This document shows, in pieces, positions 1 through 6,145 of a stretch of DNA of 12,495 nucleotides. Under the pieces are notes generated by a model. It was given only the letters and a program-made list of their open reading frames with translations, did no database searches and had not been told where the DNA came from. The DNA is taken from assembly GCA_017471125.1 (NCBI GenBank), contig JAFUWR010000247.1:1-12495 (forward strand), read 5' to 3'. The DNA comes from Clostridia bacterium. GTDB taxonomy: Bacteria > Bacillota > Clostridia > Christensenellales > Aristaeellaceae. Made by a program: the position numbers and the translations under genes. The first letter of the stretch is position 1. Every line of letters begins with the position of its first letter.

Positions 1-632
1 ACCGCCACCCGGTCGGACAGGCTCTCGACCTCGTGCATCTTGTGGGTGATGATGACGATGGCCTTGCCGTCGTCGCGCATGTTCCTGAGCACCGCGAACA
101 GCCGGTCGGCCTCCTGGGGGGTCAGCACGGCGGTGGGCTCGTCCAATATCAGGATGTCCGCGCCGCGGTAGAGCACCTTGACGATCTCCACGGTCTGCTT
201 CTGGGAGACGGACATGTCGTAGATCTTCTGCTTGGGGTCCACCTCGAAGCCGTACTGCTTGCAGATGGCCTCGATGCGCTCGGTGGCCTTGTTGAGGTCC
301 AGCTTGCCCTTCATGCCCAGCACGATGTTCTCCGCGGCGGAGAGCACGTCCACCAGCTTGAAGTGCTGGTGGATCATGCCGATGCCCAGGGCATAGGCGT
401 CCTTGGGCGCGGAGATGACCACCTCTTTCCCGTCGATCAATATCTGGCCCTCGTCGGGATAGTAGATGCCGGAGAGCATGTTCATCAGCGTGGTCTTGCC
501 GGAACCGTTCTCGCCCAGCAGGGCCAGTATCTCGCCCCGGTTGATGACCATGGACACGTCCTGGTTGGCCATGACCGGACCGAAGCGCTTTGTGATGTGC
601 CGCAGTTCGACGGCGGGCGCCTTGTTTTCCAA
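1..632 (-). CDS. ABC transporter ATP-binding protein of the BMP/nucleoside-type importer, N-terminal part (cut by window edge)
   Basis: Cytoplasmic ATPase expected to drive import of the ligand bound by the BMP protein encoded just upstream. 210 codons are visible; relatives are about 500 residues with two fused ABC domains, so this is most of the first domain. Seen: Walker A GENGSGKTT (residues 40-48), Q-loop region IHQHFKLVDVLSAAENIVLG around 88-106 (wording typical of this subfamily), a weak signature SVSQKQ (141-146) instead of LSGGQ, Walker B ILILDE (160-165) followed by PTAVLTPQE, and H-loop H197. The start is inferred to be TTG at 632, because an AAAGGGG ribosome site lies 8 bases upstream; an in-frame GTG at 641 would leave no room for that site. 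The gene follows the substrate-binding gene after 147 bases containing two stem-loops. Family assignment is firm; the ligand is unknown. Confidence 0.93.
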   Translation of the reverse strand, partial: MENKAPAVELRHITKRFGPVMANQDVSMVINRGEILALLGENGSGKTTLMNMLSGIYYPDEGQILIDGKEVVISAPKDAYALGIGMIHQHFKLVDVLSAAENIVLGMKGKLDLNKATERIEAICKQYGFEVDPKQKIYDMSVSQKQTVEIVKVLYRGADILILDEPTAVLTPQEADRLFAVLRNMRDDGKAIVIITHKMHEVESLSDRVA

Positions 633-679
633 GCGTTTCACCCCTTTGATATAAATGGGAATGGCAACATCTTATAACG

Positions 680-718
680 AAGGGCAGCGCGGCGGCGAAG
701 TGTCCCCGCGCTGCCCTT
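680..718 (-). promoter_or_regulatory. perfect 13-bp stem-loop between the binding-protein and ATPase genes
   Basis: AAGGGCAGCGCGG (680-692) pairs perfectly with CCGCGCTGCCCTT (706-718) around a 13-base loop. On the transcribed strand it is followed by CGTTATAAG, not a T-run, so it is not a standard intrinsic terminator. It more likely acts as a partial terminator or as a barrier to RNA decay, keeping binding-protein mRNA above transporter mRNA. The structure is seen; the role is inferred. Confidence 0.7.
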
Positions 719-737
719 TGCTATAAACGGCAGACGG

Positions 738-765
738 GTCGTCCCGGCCATGGGGCCGGGATGAC
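738..765 (-). promoter_or_regulatory. 12-bp stem-loop just after the BMP gene stop codon
   Basis: Bases 738-749 pair with 754-765 (TCCCGGCC/GGCCGGGA core, one G-T position in the outer stem) around a 4-base loop. It begins about 15 bases past the stop codon of the BMP gene. No T-run follows directly. Together with the 680-718 stem-loop it forms a tandem pair at the end of the binding-protein message. Confidence 0.6.
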
Positions 766-779
766 CTGCTATATTTGAA

Positions 780-1958
780 TTACTTGTCGATGATGGTGAT
801 GCCGTCGATGTCCAGGTCGAAGTAGGGCGCGGAGCGGAACTCGGACTCATGGAACGCGCCGTCGATGATGACCTCGGTCTCGCCCACGAAGTCGCCCATG
901 TCGTCCACGTCGGCCAGGTAGGTGGTCACGGCCTCGCCGCCCACGGTGAAGGCGGCGGTGTCGAACACCTGGATGGAGCCGTCCAGCAGGCCGGCCTTGA
1001 CTTCCTCGATCTTCTCAACGGTGCCCGCGGCGGCCACGGCCTCGTTGACGTCGGTCAGCACGACGGAGCCGGTCTCGATGGTGCCGGTCCAGTCAGCCTC
1101 GATGGCGGTGCCGTTCTGAACGGACTCGATCATGTGCTTCATGTAGGGCGCCCAGTCGATGCGGGAGGACACGATGAAGGTGTTGGGGCAGGCGTCGATG
1201 GTGGAGCCGTTGTAGGACACGTCCGGCACGCCGGCGTTCTCGCAGGCGGTGGGAGCGCCCATGGAGTCCGCGTGCTGGGAGATCAGCTTGCAGCCGTTGT
1301 TGATCAGGCGGGTCGCGCCCTCCTTCTCCAGGGCCTCGTCATACCAGGAGTTGGTGAAGGTGACCTCCATGGTCACGGTGGGGCAGATGGACCGCGCGCC
1401 CAGGAAGAAGGAGGTATAGCCGCTCTTCACCTCGGCGTAGGGATAGGCGCCCACGTAGCCGATCTTGGCTTCCTCGGCGGTGAACTCGCCGGCCTCGATC
1501 ATCTCGTTGAGCTTCATGCCGGCGGCGACGCCCGCCAGGAAGCGGCCCTCGTAGATGGAGGCGAAGGCGTTGTGATAGTTGTCAAGGCCCACGGTGTGCG
1601 CCTGGGTGCCGGTGGCGTGGCAGAACTGCACCTCGGGGTAGTCCTTGGCGGCCTGGATCATGAAGGACTCGTGGCCGAAGGAGTCGGCGAACACGATGTT
1701 GCAGCCCTCGTCCTCGACGAGCTCGGCGGCAGCGTCGTAGCACTGCTGGCCCTCGTCGATGTTGGTGATCAGGACGGACTCGACGCCCATGGCCTCGCAG
1801 GCTTCCTTGGCGGCGTTGATGAAGTTCAGGTCGTAGGTGGAGTTTTCGTCGTGCAGGAAGATGAAGCCCACCTTGACGGGGGTCTCCTCCGCCAGCGCGG
1901 CGGTGAACAGACAGGCGATCAGGGCGACCGTCATGAGGATGCTGACCAGTTTCTTCAT
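780..1958 (-). CDS. BMP-family ABC transporter substrate-binding protein
   Basis: Extracytoplasmic ligand-binding protein (Bmp domain, PF02608 type) of 392 residues that should deliver its ligand to the importer whose ATPase follows. Known members bind purine nucleosides (PnrA, YufN) or other small molecules, so the ligand here is unresolved. Seen: signal peptide MKKLVSILMTVALIACLFTAALA (residues 1-23), mature start EETPVKVGFIF, then family blocks FADSFGHESF, DNYHNAFASIYEGRFLAGVAAG and KIGYVGAYPY. The start ATG at 1958 is preceded by AGGAGG at good spacing. A sigma-A-type promoter lies at 2027-2054. Cleavage is ambiguous: LIAC at 13-16 could be a lipobox, but ALA/EE at 23/24 looks like a signal peptidase I site. 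Two stem-loops separate it from the ATPase gene, a pattern that fits higher expression of the binding protein. Confidence 0.93.
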   Translation of the reverse strand: MKKLVSILMTVALIACLFTAALAEETPVKVGFIFLHDENSTYDLNFINAAKEACEAMGVESVLITNIDEGQQCYDAAAELVEDEGCNIVFADSFGHESFMIQAAKDYPEVQFCHATGTQAHTVGLDNYHNAFASIYEGRFLAGVAAGMKLNEMIEAGEFTAEEAKIGYVGAYPYAEVKSGYTSFFLGARSICPTVTMEVTFTNSWYDEALEKEGATRLINNGCKLISQHADSMGAPTACENAGVPDVSYNGSTIDACPNTFIVSSRIDWAPYMKHMIESVQNGTAIEADWTGTIETGSVVLTDVNEAVAAAGTVEKIEEVKAGLLDGSIQVFDTAAFTVGGEAVTTYLADVDDMGDFVGETEVIIDGAFHESEFRSAPYFDLDIDGITIIDK

Positions 1959-1979
1959 AGCCTTTTACCTCCTGTGATC

Positions 1980-2000
1980 CCGGGCTTTTTCTGCGCCCGG
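1980..2000 (-). promoter_or_regulatory. leader hairpin ahead of the BMP gene ribosome site
   Basis: CCGGGC (1980-1985) and GCCCGG (1995-2000) form a 6-bp GC stem with a 9-base A/G-rich loop on the transcript. It ends 6 bases before the AGGAGG ribosome site of the BMP gene. It may affect translation or mRNA stability. I see no sign of a known riboswitch in the roughly 60-base leader. Confidence 0.45.
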
Positions 2001-2026
2001 TGGTACCTTCATGATACGATACCCTC

Positions 2027-2054
2027 ATAATATCGGAAAGCAAATTCGTGTAAA
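2027..2054 (-). promoter_or_regulatory. sigma-A-type promoter of the BMP transporter genes
   Basis: On the minus strand TTTACA (2049-2054) is separated by 16 bases from TATTAT (2027-2032). Both boxes match five of six consensus bases. Transcription would start near 2020 and give a leader of about 62 bases before the ATG at 1958. Confidence 0.65.
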
Positions 2055-2217
2055 GATTGTCGCCACGGTCTGGAAATAATGTGAAATCAACTCAAATAAC
2101 GGCGGTTTTTAACCCGCCGCCCGGTCGAATATACGTGTTTTTGCCCGAATTTTGGGGAATACAGCGCTTTAACAGGGTAAATTGCGGCCAATTTCCGAAC
2201 GTTCGGGTTTAGGGGTC
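2055..2217. other. AT-richer gap upstream of the BMP promoter, no gene seen
   Basis: No coding sequence is convincing here. It holds a small hairpin with stem GGCGG/CCGCC (2101-2105 and 2114-2118) and a 12-bp palindrome CCGAACGTTCGG at 2195-2206. The hairpin could be a remnant or weak terminator for the phosphoesterase gene, but no T-run follows it on the minus strand. Confidence 0.5.
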
Positions 2218-2242
2218 AGGCACCAGTCACCAGGCACCAGTC
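2218..2242. repeat. direct repeat of AGGCACCAGTC (two copies)
   Basis: AGGCACCAGTC occurs at 2218-2228 and again at 2232-2242, separated by ACC, so the period is 14 bases. It is the outermost module of the composite repeat block that runs to the phosphoesterase stop codon. Confidence 0.85.
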
Positions 2243-2254
2243 CAATACCCGCCG

Positions 2255-2285
2255 TGCCGTAGGGGCGCCGTTGCGGCGCCCGCCC
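2255..2285 (+). repeat. GTAGGGGCGCC hairpin module, copy 1
   Basis: GGGCGCC (2263-2269) and GGCGCCC (2275-2281) form a 7-bp stem with loop GTTGC. The same module occurs inverted at 3703-3732, with stem GGGCGCT/AGCGCCC. Here it separates ATACCCGCCG (2245-2254) from GGGACC (2286-2291); at 3561-3576 those two pieces are directly joined. It therefore looks like an insertion into a pre-existing repeat junction. Confidence 0.7.
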
Positions 2286-2292
2286 GGGACCC

Positions 2293-2407
2293 ACCTCATC
2301 CGGCGCTGCGCGCCACCTTCCCCTGAAGGGGAAGGCAAAGAGAACGACGCCAAAAGCCTTCCCCTTTAGGGGAAGGTGGATCGGCCGCAGGCCGAGACGG
2401 ATGAGGT
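2293..2407 (+). repeat. MITE-like four-hairpin repeat, copy A
   Basis: A 115-bp element bounded by inverted repeats ACCTCATCCG (2293-2302) and CGGATGAGGT (2398-2407). Inside are four hairpins in order: 2302-2314 (GGCGC/GCGCC), 2316-2335 (CCTTCCCCT/AGGGGAAGG), 2357-2376 (same stem) and 2381-2395 (TCGGCC/GGCCGA). It encodes no protein. It lies just downstream of the phosphoesterase gene and shares orientation and core with copy B at 3574-3689. Dispersal by a transposase acting in trans is possible, but no target duplication is obvious. Confidence 0.85.
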
Positions 2408-2409
2408 CG

Positions 2410-2437
2410 TCAATTATCAATTATCAATTCTCAATTG
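2410..2437. repeat. 7-bp tandem array (TCAATTN x4) at the phosphoesterase stop codon
   Basis: Four heptamers TCAATTA, TCAATTA, TCAATTC and TCAATTG run without gaps. The last unit contains the TGA stop codon of the phosphoesterase (2431-2433 on this strand) and its final Asn codon. The gene's end is therefore part of the array. Confidence 0.85.
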
Positions 2438-3522
2438 ACTATGATCTCCCTCACATCCTGCGGACATTGTTCCAATATCCCGAACATCCAATCCCGTATG
2501 ATGGTCTTGGTGGTGATGGCGCGCCAGGTATCTGCGGCGGGGTCTGAGAGCAGGCGCTCACACGCCTCCGGGGTCAGCTCGGAGCGCTGGAGCATGCCGA
2601 ACGCCTCGGCGAACCACTGGGCGGCGGCCTCGTCGCCCTCGAAGGGGGTGTCGGTGAGCACGCCCCGGCCGATGCCCACGCCCAGCGCGGCGGCGCTCTC
2701 CTCGAGGGCGAGCCACACGGGGTCGTCGTCGGCGTACAGCTCCGCCACCCGCCAGTGGAAGCCGTCGTCGTCCACGGTCAGCGCGCCCGCCCAACCGGGG
2801 TAGGCGTGGGGCTGGCCCACGGTGATCTGCTGGAGGCCGTCGATGTTCACCGCCGCGAAGCCGTGGTCGTGCCCGCACAGGTACACCTTCGCGCCGCCCT
2901 GCCGAAGCGCCTCCGCCAGCTTCCCGGCGTTGGGCGTGTCGCGACTCTCCGGCGGCAGGATGGGATGGTGCCCGCAGGCCACCACCGGCGTGCCCGGCGG
3001 CAGCGCGTCCAGCACCGACGCCACCCATTCGACGGTCGCGTCCGGGATGCCGCCCAGCGGGGCCACGCTCTCCAGGTCGGTGTAGGCGTTGGTGTCGATG
3101 AGCAGCAGGCACGTGCCGCCCGCCGTGGTCACCGCGCAGCTCGCGGAGGCGTCGTCCCGGCTGAACGCCGCGCCCCAGCCATAGTCCGCGTACAGCTCCA
3201 CAAAGTCGATGGGATGCAGCGCCCGCGTGATGTCGTGGTTCCCCGGCACCACGTAGGCCGGCCTGCCCAGTGACCCCAGGAACTCCAGCACGTAGGCGTG
3301 CTCCTCGTCGTGGGCGTTGTTGGCGCTGTCCCCCAGCACCAGCACCCCGTCGTAGCCCGCTGCCATCGCCGTCACCGCGTCAAGCGCCGGGTCGTGGGCC
3401 GCCCGATCCTCCGTCAGATGCAGGTCGGAGGTCACCAGGAAGGTCTCTGAAAGCGCGGTCCCCAGGAGGAGCACGATCATCAGCACTATGCCCATGGTCA
3501 TCCTGTACTTCATGCCCATCAC
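2431..3522 (-). CDS. secreted calcineurin-like metallophosphoesterase
   Basis: Predicted dinuclear-metal phosphoesterase of 363 residues; substrate unknown. Metal-ligand motifs are all present in order: D33-L-H35, G64-D65, G94-N-H-D97, G184-H-H-P187 and G217-H-D-H220. The N-terminus has a hydrophobic stretch (about residues 10-24, ending TALSET), so the protein is probably exported. About 140 residues after the last motif form an additional C-terminal helical region. AGGAGG lies 6 bases before GTG at 3522 and 9 bases before ATG at 3519, so either can be the start. I see no clear promoter in the short stretch between the gene and the repeat at 3574-3689, so it may be read from the ASKHA promoter. 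It is enclosed by repeat blocks on both sides, and its stop codon lies inside a heptamer array. Confidence 0.9.
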   Translation of the reverse strand: MMGMKYRMTMGIVLMIVLLLGTALSETFLVTSDLHLTEDRAAHDPALDAVTAMAAGYDGVLVLGDSANNAHDEEHAYVLEFLGSLGRPAYVVPGNHDITRALHPIDFVELYADYGWGAAFSRDDASASCAVTTAGGTCLLLIDTNAYTDLESVAPLGGIPDATVEWVASVLDALPPGTPVVACGHHPILPPESRDTPNAGKLAEALRQGGAKVYLCGHDHGFAAVNIDGLQQITVGQPHAYPGWAGALTVDDDGFHWRVAELYADDDPVWLALEESAAALGVGIGRGVLTDTPFEGDEAAAQWFAEAFGMLQRSELTPEACERLLSDPAADTWRAITTKTIIRDWMFGILEQCPQDVREIIVN

Positions 3523-3573
3523 GACTGGCCTCCTGTTCCTATTCGCGCTCTTGTGTTGCGATACCCGCCGGGG

Positions 3574-3689
3574 ACCTCATCCGCCCCCTACGGGGGCACC
3601 TTCCCCTGAAGGGGAAGGCATGTGGAACGCCGCCAAAAGCCTTCCCCTCTGGGGAAGGTGGATTGCGCGAAGCGCAAGACGGATGAGGT
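3574..3689 (+). repeat. MITE-like four-hairpin repeat, copy B
   Basis: A 116-bp element with the same ends (ACCTCATCCG/CGGATGAGGT) and core as 2293-2407. The terminal pairing extends to GGGACC/GGTCCC (3571-3692). Hairpins: 3583-3597 (GCCCCC/GGGGGC), 3599-3618, 3640-3658 (CCTTCCCC/GGGGAAGG) and 3663-3677 (TTGCGC/GCGCAA). The first and last arms share no sequence with those of copy A yet pair perfectly. It lies upstream of the phosphoesterase start. Confidence 0.85.
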
Positions 3690-3702
3690 CCCCCGGGTCC
3701 CC

Positions 3703-3732
3703 GGGCGGGCGCTGAGGGCAGCGCCCCTACGG
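3703..3732 (-). repeat. GTAGGGGCGCC hairpin module, copy 2 (inverted)
   Basis: Reverse-strand version of the module at 2255-2285, with stem GGGCGCT (3707-3713) and AGCGCCC (3720-3726). It lies on the opposite side of its MITE-like neighbour from copy 1 and in the opposite orientation, so it appears to move independently of that element. Confidence 0.7.
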
Positions 3733-3750
3733 TCACAGCGGGTAACTGAC

Positions 3751-3792
3751 TAATGCCTATTGCCTAATGCCTACTGCCTACTGCCTATTCCC
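3751..3792. repeat. 7-bp tandem array (TANTGCC x6) abutting the ASKHA gene stop codon
   Basis: Six heptamers TAATGCC, TATTGCC, TAATGCC, TACTGCC, TACTGCC and TATTCCC run without gaps and end at 3792. The next base, 3793, is the last base of the TGA stop codon of the ferredoxin-ASKHA gene. The unit sequence is unrelated to the array at 2410-2437, but period and placement are the same. Confidence 0.85.
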
Positions 3793-5715
3793 TCACACCT
3801 CCACCGACGGGAACAGGTTCGCGTCGGTATGGGGCAGGAAGCAGGCCCCGACGAAGGAATCCATATATCCAGGCTCGGTGGACAGCTCCAGGTAGGTCAT
3901 GGTGGTGGCCAGCTCGTCGACCTTGGCGCGGGCGGCGTCGGAGGTGAGCATAGCGTAGGCCCCGGACAGGGAGGAGTTGCCGATATAGGAGAAGTGGTCG
4001 AGGTCGATGTCGGGCAGCATGCCGATGGTGACGGCGTTGCGCATGTTGATGCCGGAGCCGATGCCGCCGGCCACGTAGACGTGGTCGAGCACGGAGGGGT
4101 CCATCCCCATGGAGCCCAGCATGGTCATGGTGGCGGAGAAGATGGCGCCCTTGGCGCGGATGAAGTTGTCGATGTCCACCTCGTTGATGGACACGTCGCG
4201 CACGCCGCCGGTCTCCTCCTTGAAGGCGATGATGTACTCGCCCATGCCGTTCTCGTCGAAGCGAACCCGGCGGCCCTCCCGGCTGAACTTGCCCTTGCCG
4301 TTGATGATCTTCGCCTTGAACAGCTCCGCGATGATGTCGATGATGCCCGAGCCGCAGATGCCGACCGGGTGCTCGGTGTTGCCGATGGTGGTGAACCGGG
4401 GCTCCATGGTGTCGGCGTCGATGGTCATGGCGTCGATGGCCCCGTCGGTGGCGCGCATGCCGCAGGAGATGTCGCCGCCCTCGAAGGCCGGGCCCGCGGA
4501 GCAGGCGCAGGACATCAAAAACTCGCTGTTGCCGAACACCAGCTCGCCGTTGGTGCCCAGGTCGATGAACAGGGCCATTTCCTCTTTATCCCACAGCATC
4601 GACGCGAACGCGCCGGCGGTGATGTCGCCGCCCACGTAGCTGCCGATGTTCGGAGCCAGGATCAGCTTGGCGTCGGGGTGCAGGCCCATGTGCAGCGAGG
4701 ACGTGCGGATGTCGTCGCAGTGGAAGAAGGACGGGATGTAGGGCTCCATGCGCACCGGCTCGGAGAACAGGCCCAGCAGCAGGTGGTTCATGGTGGTGTT
4801 CCCGGCCAGGCACATGCGGTAGACGTTCTTCATGCCGATGCCCGCGGCGGCGCACATCTCCTGGGCCAGGGGGCGGATGGACTCGTCGATGACCGCCTGC
4901 TGGAGGCGCTGGCTGCCGCCGTCGCGCCCGGATTCGATGATGCGGTTGATGACGTCCGCGCCGTAGCGGATCTGGCCGTTGCCGGTGGACGCCTTCGCCA
5001 GCACCCGGCCGCTCTCCATGTCCACCAGCAGCGCCGCCACGGACGTGGTGCCCAGGTCCACCACCAGCCCCGCCACCGGGGTGGTCGCGTCGGCGGGCAT
5101 GACATCCATCACGCTGAGCGCGCCGTCGGGCTGGGCCTCCAGCACGCAGCGCACGTTGAAGTCGCTGTCGCGCAGCACCCGCGCCAGCTTCTTCAGGGCG
5201 TGGAAGGTGAACGTCACCTTCTCCGCGCCGGTGGCCGCCTGGATGGCCCAGGCCGCGCGCTCGTTGTCGGGCATGGTGTCGTCGTTGGTGGGCGCGTCCA
5301 TGGCCACCGTCACCGCGGACAGGCCGTTGCCGAAGCCGATGCCCGCCGCCTCGATCTCCGCCTTGGTCTGGTTGAAGATCTCCAGCTCCTTGGGGCTTGA
5401 GATGTCCGCCACCCGCATGCGGCTCTTGTAGGCCGAGGCGATGTCCGGCACCTCCACCACCACGTCGGAGATCACCTTGCTCAGGCACGACAGCCGCCAG
5501 CCCTGGGCGTACTCGTCGTCGGTGATGTGGCGGGTCTTGGGGGAGTCCAGCTCGCCCGAGATCAGCTTCACCCGGCACTTGCCGCAGGCCCCGTTGCCCG
5601 AACAGGGCGCGTCGATCGCCACGTTCGCCCGCTGCGCCGCGGACAGCAGGTTGTCCCCCTCGTTCGCGTTGATGTGGACCTCAGAACCGTTGACCTTGAA
5701 TGTGATCAGTACCAT
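3793..5715 (-). CDS. ferredoxin-ASKHA protein, reductive activator of corrinoid enzymes (RACE/RamA-like, DUF4445)
   Basis: 640 residues, a usual length for the family. These proteins use ATP and a 2Fe-2S cluster to reduce inactive cob(II)alamin in corrinoid methyltransferase proteins back to cob(I)alamin; they are cytoplasmic. Seen: N-terminal plant-type ferredoxin domain with C38-X5-C44-X2-C47-X29-C77, a linker, then an actin-like ATPase domain with D220-LGTTS, AGNTTMNHLLLG (304-315), D385-LGTNGE, SAGPAFEGG (406-414), GICGSGIIDI (452-461) and VAGGIGSGI (548-556). ATG at 5715 is preceded by GGGAGGG at good spacing. It has its own extended -10 promoter (5759-5764). No corrinoid protein or methyltransferase gene lies in the window, so its partner is unknown. 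Family is firm; the specific target is inferred. Confidence 0.9.
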   Translation of the reverse strand: MVLITFKVNGSEVHINANEGDNLLSAAQRANVAIDAPCSGNGACGKCRVKLISGELDSPKTRHITDDEYAQGWRLSCLSKVISDVVVEVPDIASAYKSRMRVADISSPKELEIFNQTKAEIEAAGIGFGNGLSAVTVAMDAPTNDDTMPDNERAAWAIQAATGAEKVTFTFHALKKLARVLRDSDFNVRCVLEAQPDGALSVMDVMPADATTPVAGLVVDLGTTSVAALLVDMESGRVLAKASTGNGQIRYGADVINRIIESGRDGGSQRLQQAVIDESIRPLAQEMCAAAGIGMKNVYRMCLAGNTTMNHLLLGLFSEPVRMEPYIPSFFHCDDIRTSSLHMGLHPDAKLILAPNIGSYVGGDITAGAFASMLWDKEEMALFIDLGTNGELVFGNSEFLMSCACSAGPAFEGGDISCGMRATDGAIDAMTIDADTMEPRFTTIGNTEHPVGICGSGIIDIIAELFKAKIINGKGKFSREGRRVRFDENGMGEYIIAFKEETGGVRDVSINEVDIDNFIRAKGAIFSATMTMLGSMGMDPSVLDHVYVAGGIGSGINMRNAVTIGMLPDIDLDHFSYIGNSSLSGAYAMLTSDAARAKVDELATTMTYLELSTEPGYMDSFVGACFLPHTDANLFPSVEV

Positions 5716-5758
5716 GTAGCGCCCTCCCGTCGGTTTGGTAATTTTGTATTCTGATAGT

Positions 5759-5764
5759 ATTATA
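5759..5764 (-). promoter_or_regulatory. extended -10 promoter of the ASKHA gene
   Basis: On the minus strand TGTTATAAT contains a perfect TATAAT (5759-5764) with the TGn extension. Upstream, TTGCGC (5783-5788) is a weak -35 candidate at 18-base spacing. Transcription would start near 5752, giving a leader of about 36 bases. It lies between the toxin-antitoxin terminator and the ASKHA start, so it gives the gene an independent promoter. Confidence 0.65.
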
Positions 5765-5796
5765 ACATGGGATGGGCGCGTCGCGCAATAGGCGCA

Positions 5797-5829
5797 AAGG
5801 AAAAGACAGCGGCCCTGCGGTCACTGTCT
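5797..5829 (-). terminator. intrinsic terminator of the toxin-antitoxin operon
   Basis: Transcribed strand: AGACAGTG and CGCTGTCT pair (5822-5829 with 5804-5811, one G-T pair) around a 10-base loop and are followed by TTTTCCTTT. The stem overlaps the antitoxin stop codon at 5821-5823. Confidence 0.7.
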
Positions 5830-6114
5830 GTCGGCCAGCGGCACGATGGCCAGCGTCTTGCCCATGGCGTTCAGCACGCGCAGCAGCGTGCCCAGCTGGG
5901 GGTCGGCGTTGCCCCGCTCCATCCGGGCGATCTGGGGCTGCCGCACACCGCTCAGCTCCTCCAACTGGCGCTGGGACAGGCCCATCTCCTCCCGCGCCTG
6001 TATCATCGCCGTGATGATGCCGGCGCGCATGTCGCTCTCGGCGATCTCCTCGGGGGTATAAAATTCCTTGTCGAAGGCGTCGTCCCACGCCCTCGGCGCT
6101 TTCACGTTGCTCAT
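5821..6114 (-). CDS. XRE-family helix-turn-helix antitoxin (HigA-like)
   Basis: 97-residue DNA-binding protein expected to neutralise the toxin encoded just upstream and repress the shared promoter. Seen: a helix-turn-helix domain at about residues 33-85 with the Cro/C1-type pattern MGLSQRQLEELSGVRQPQIARMERG, then a short tail ending LAIVPLADRQ. ATG at 6114 has AGGAAG 7 bases upstream; an in-frame ATG at 6123 would add three residues and is possible. The gap after the toxin stop codon is 31 bases (22 with the alternative start). Toxin-first order is typical of HigBA. Likely DNA target: the inverted repeat at 6538-6557. Confidence 0.85.
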   Translation of the reverse strand: MSNVKAPRAWDDAFDKEFYTPEEIAESDMRAGIITAMIQAREEMGLSQRQLEELSGVRQPQIARMERGNADPQLGTLLRVLNAMGKTLAIVPLADRQ

Positions 6115-6145
6115 ATCACACATCTTCCTTCCATCGTCCACACGC

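Noticed and set aside
1959..2020. Purine riboswitch in the BMP leader
   Set aside because: The leader is only about 60 bases, holds one simple hairpin, and lacks the conserved three-way-junction sequence.
849..2030. A 393-codon plus-strand open frame opposite the BMP gene
   Set aside because: Antisense shadow; the minus strand has a signal peptide, ribosome site, promoter and family blocks.
2195..2206. Palindrome CCGAACGTTCGG as a LexA box
   Set aside because: The Gram-positive LexA site needs GAAC and GTTC separated by four bases; here they are adjacent, and no damage-response gene follows.
2169..2420. Small minus-strand frame of 83 codons
   Set aside because: It lies entirely inside the repeat block and translates hairpin repeats; no ribosome site or domain.
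2218..2437. Short repeats as a CRISPR array
   Set aside because: Repeat units are 7 to 11 bp with no regular unique spacers and no cas genes.
3760..5400. A 546-codon plus-strand open frame opposite the ASKHA gene
   Set aside because: Same in-register antisense effect; the minus-strand frame has all ferredoxin and ATPase motifs.
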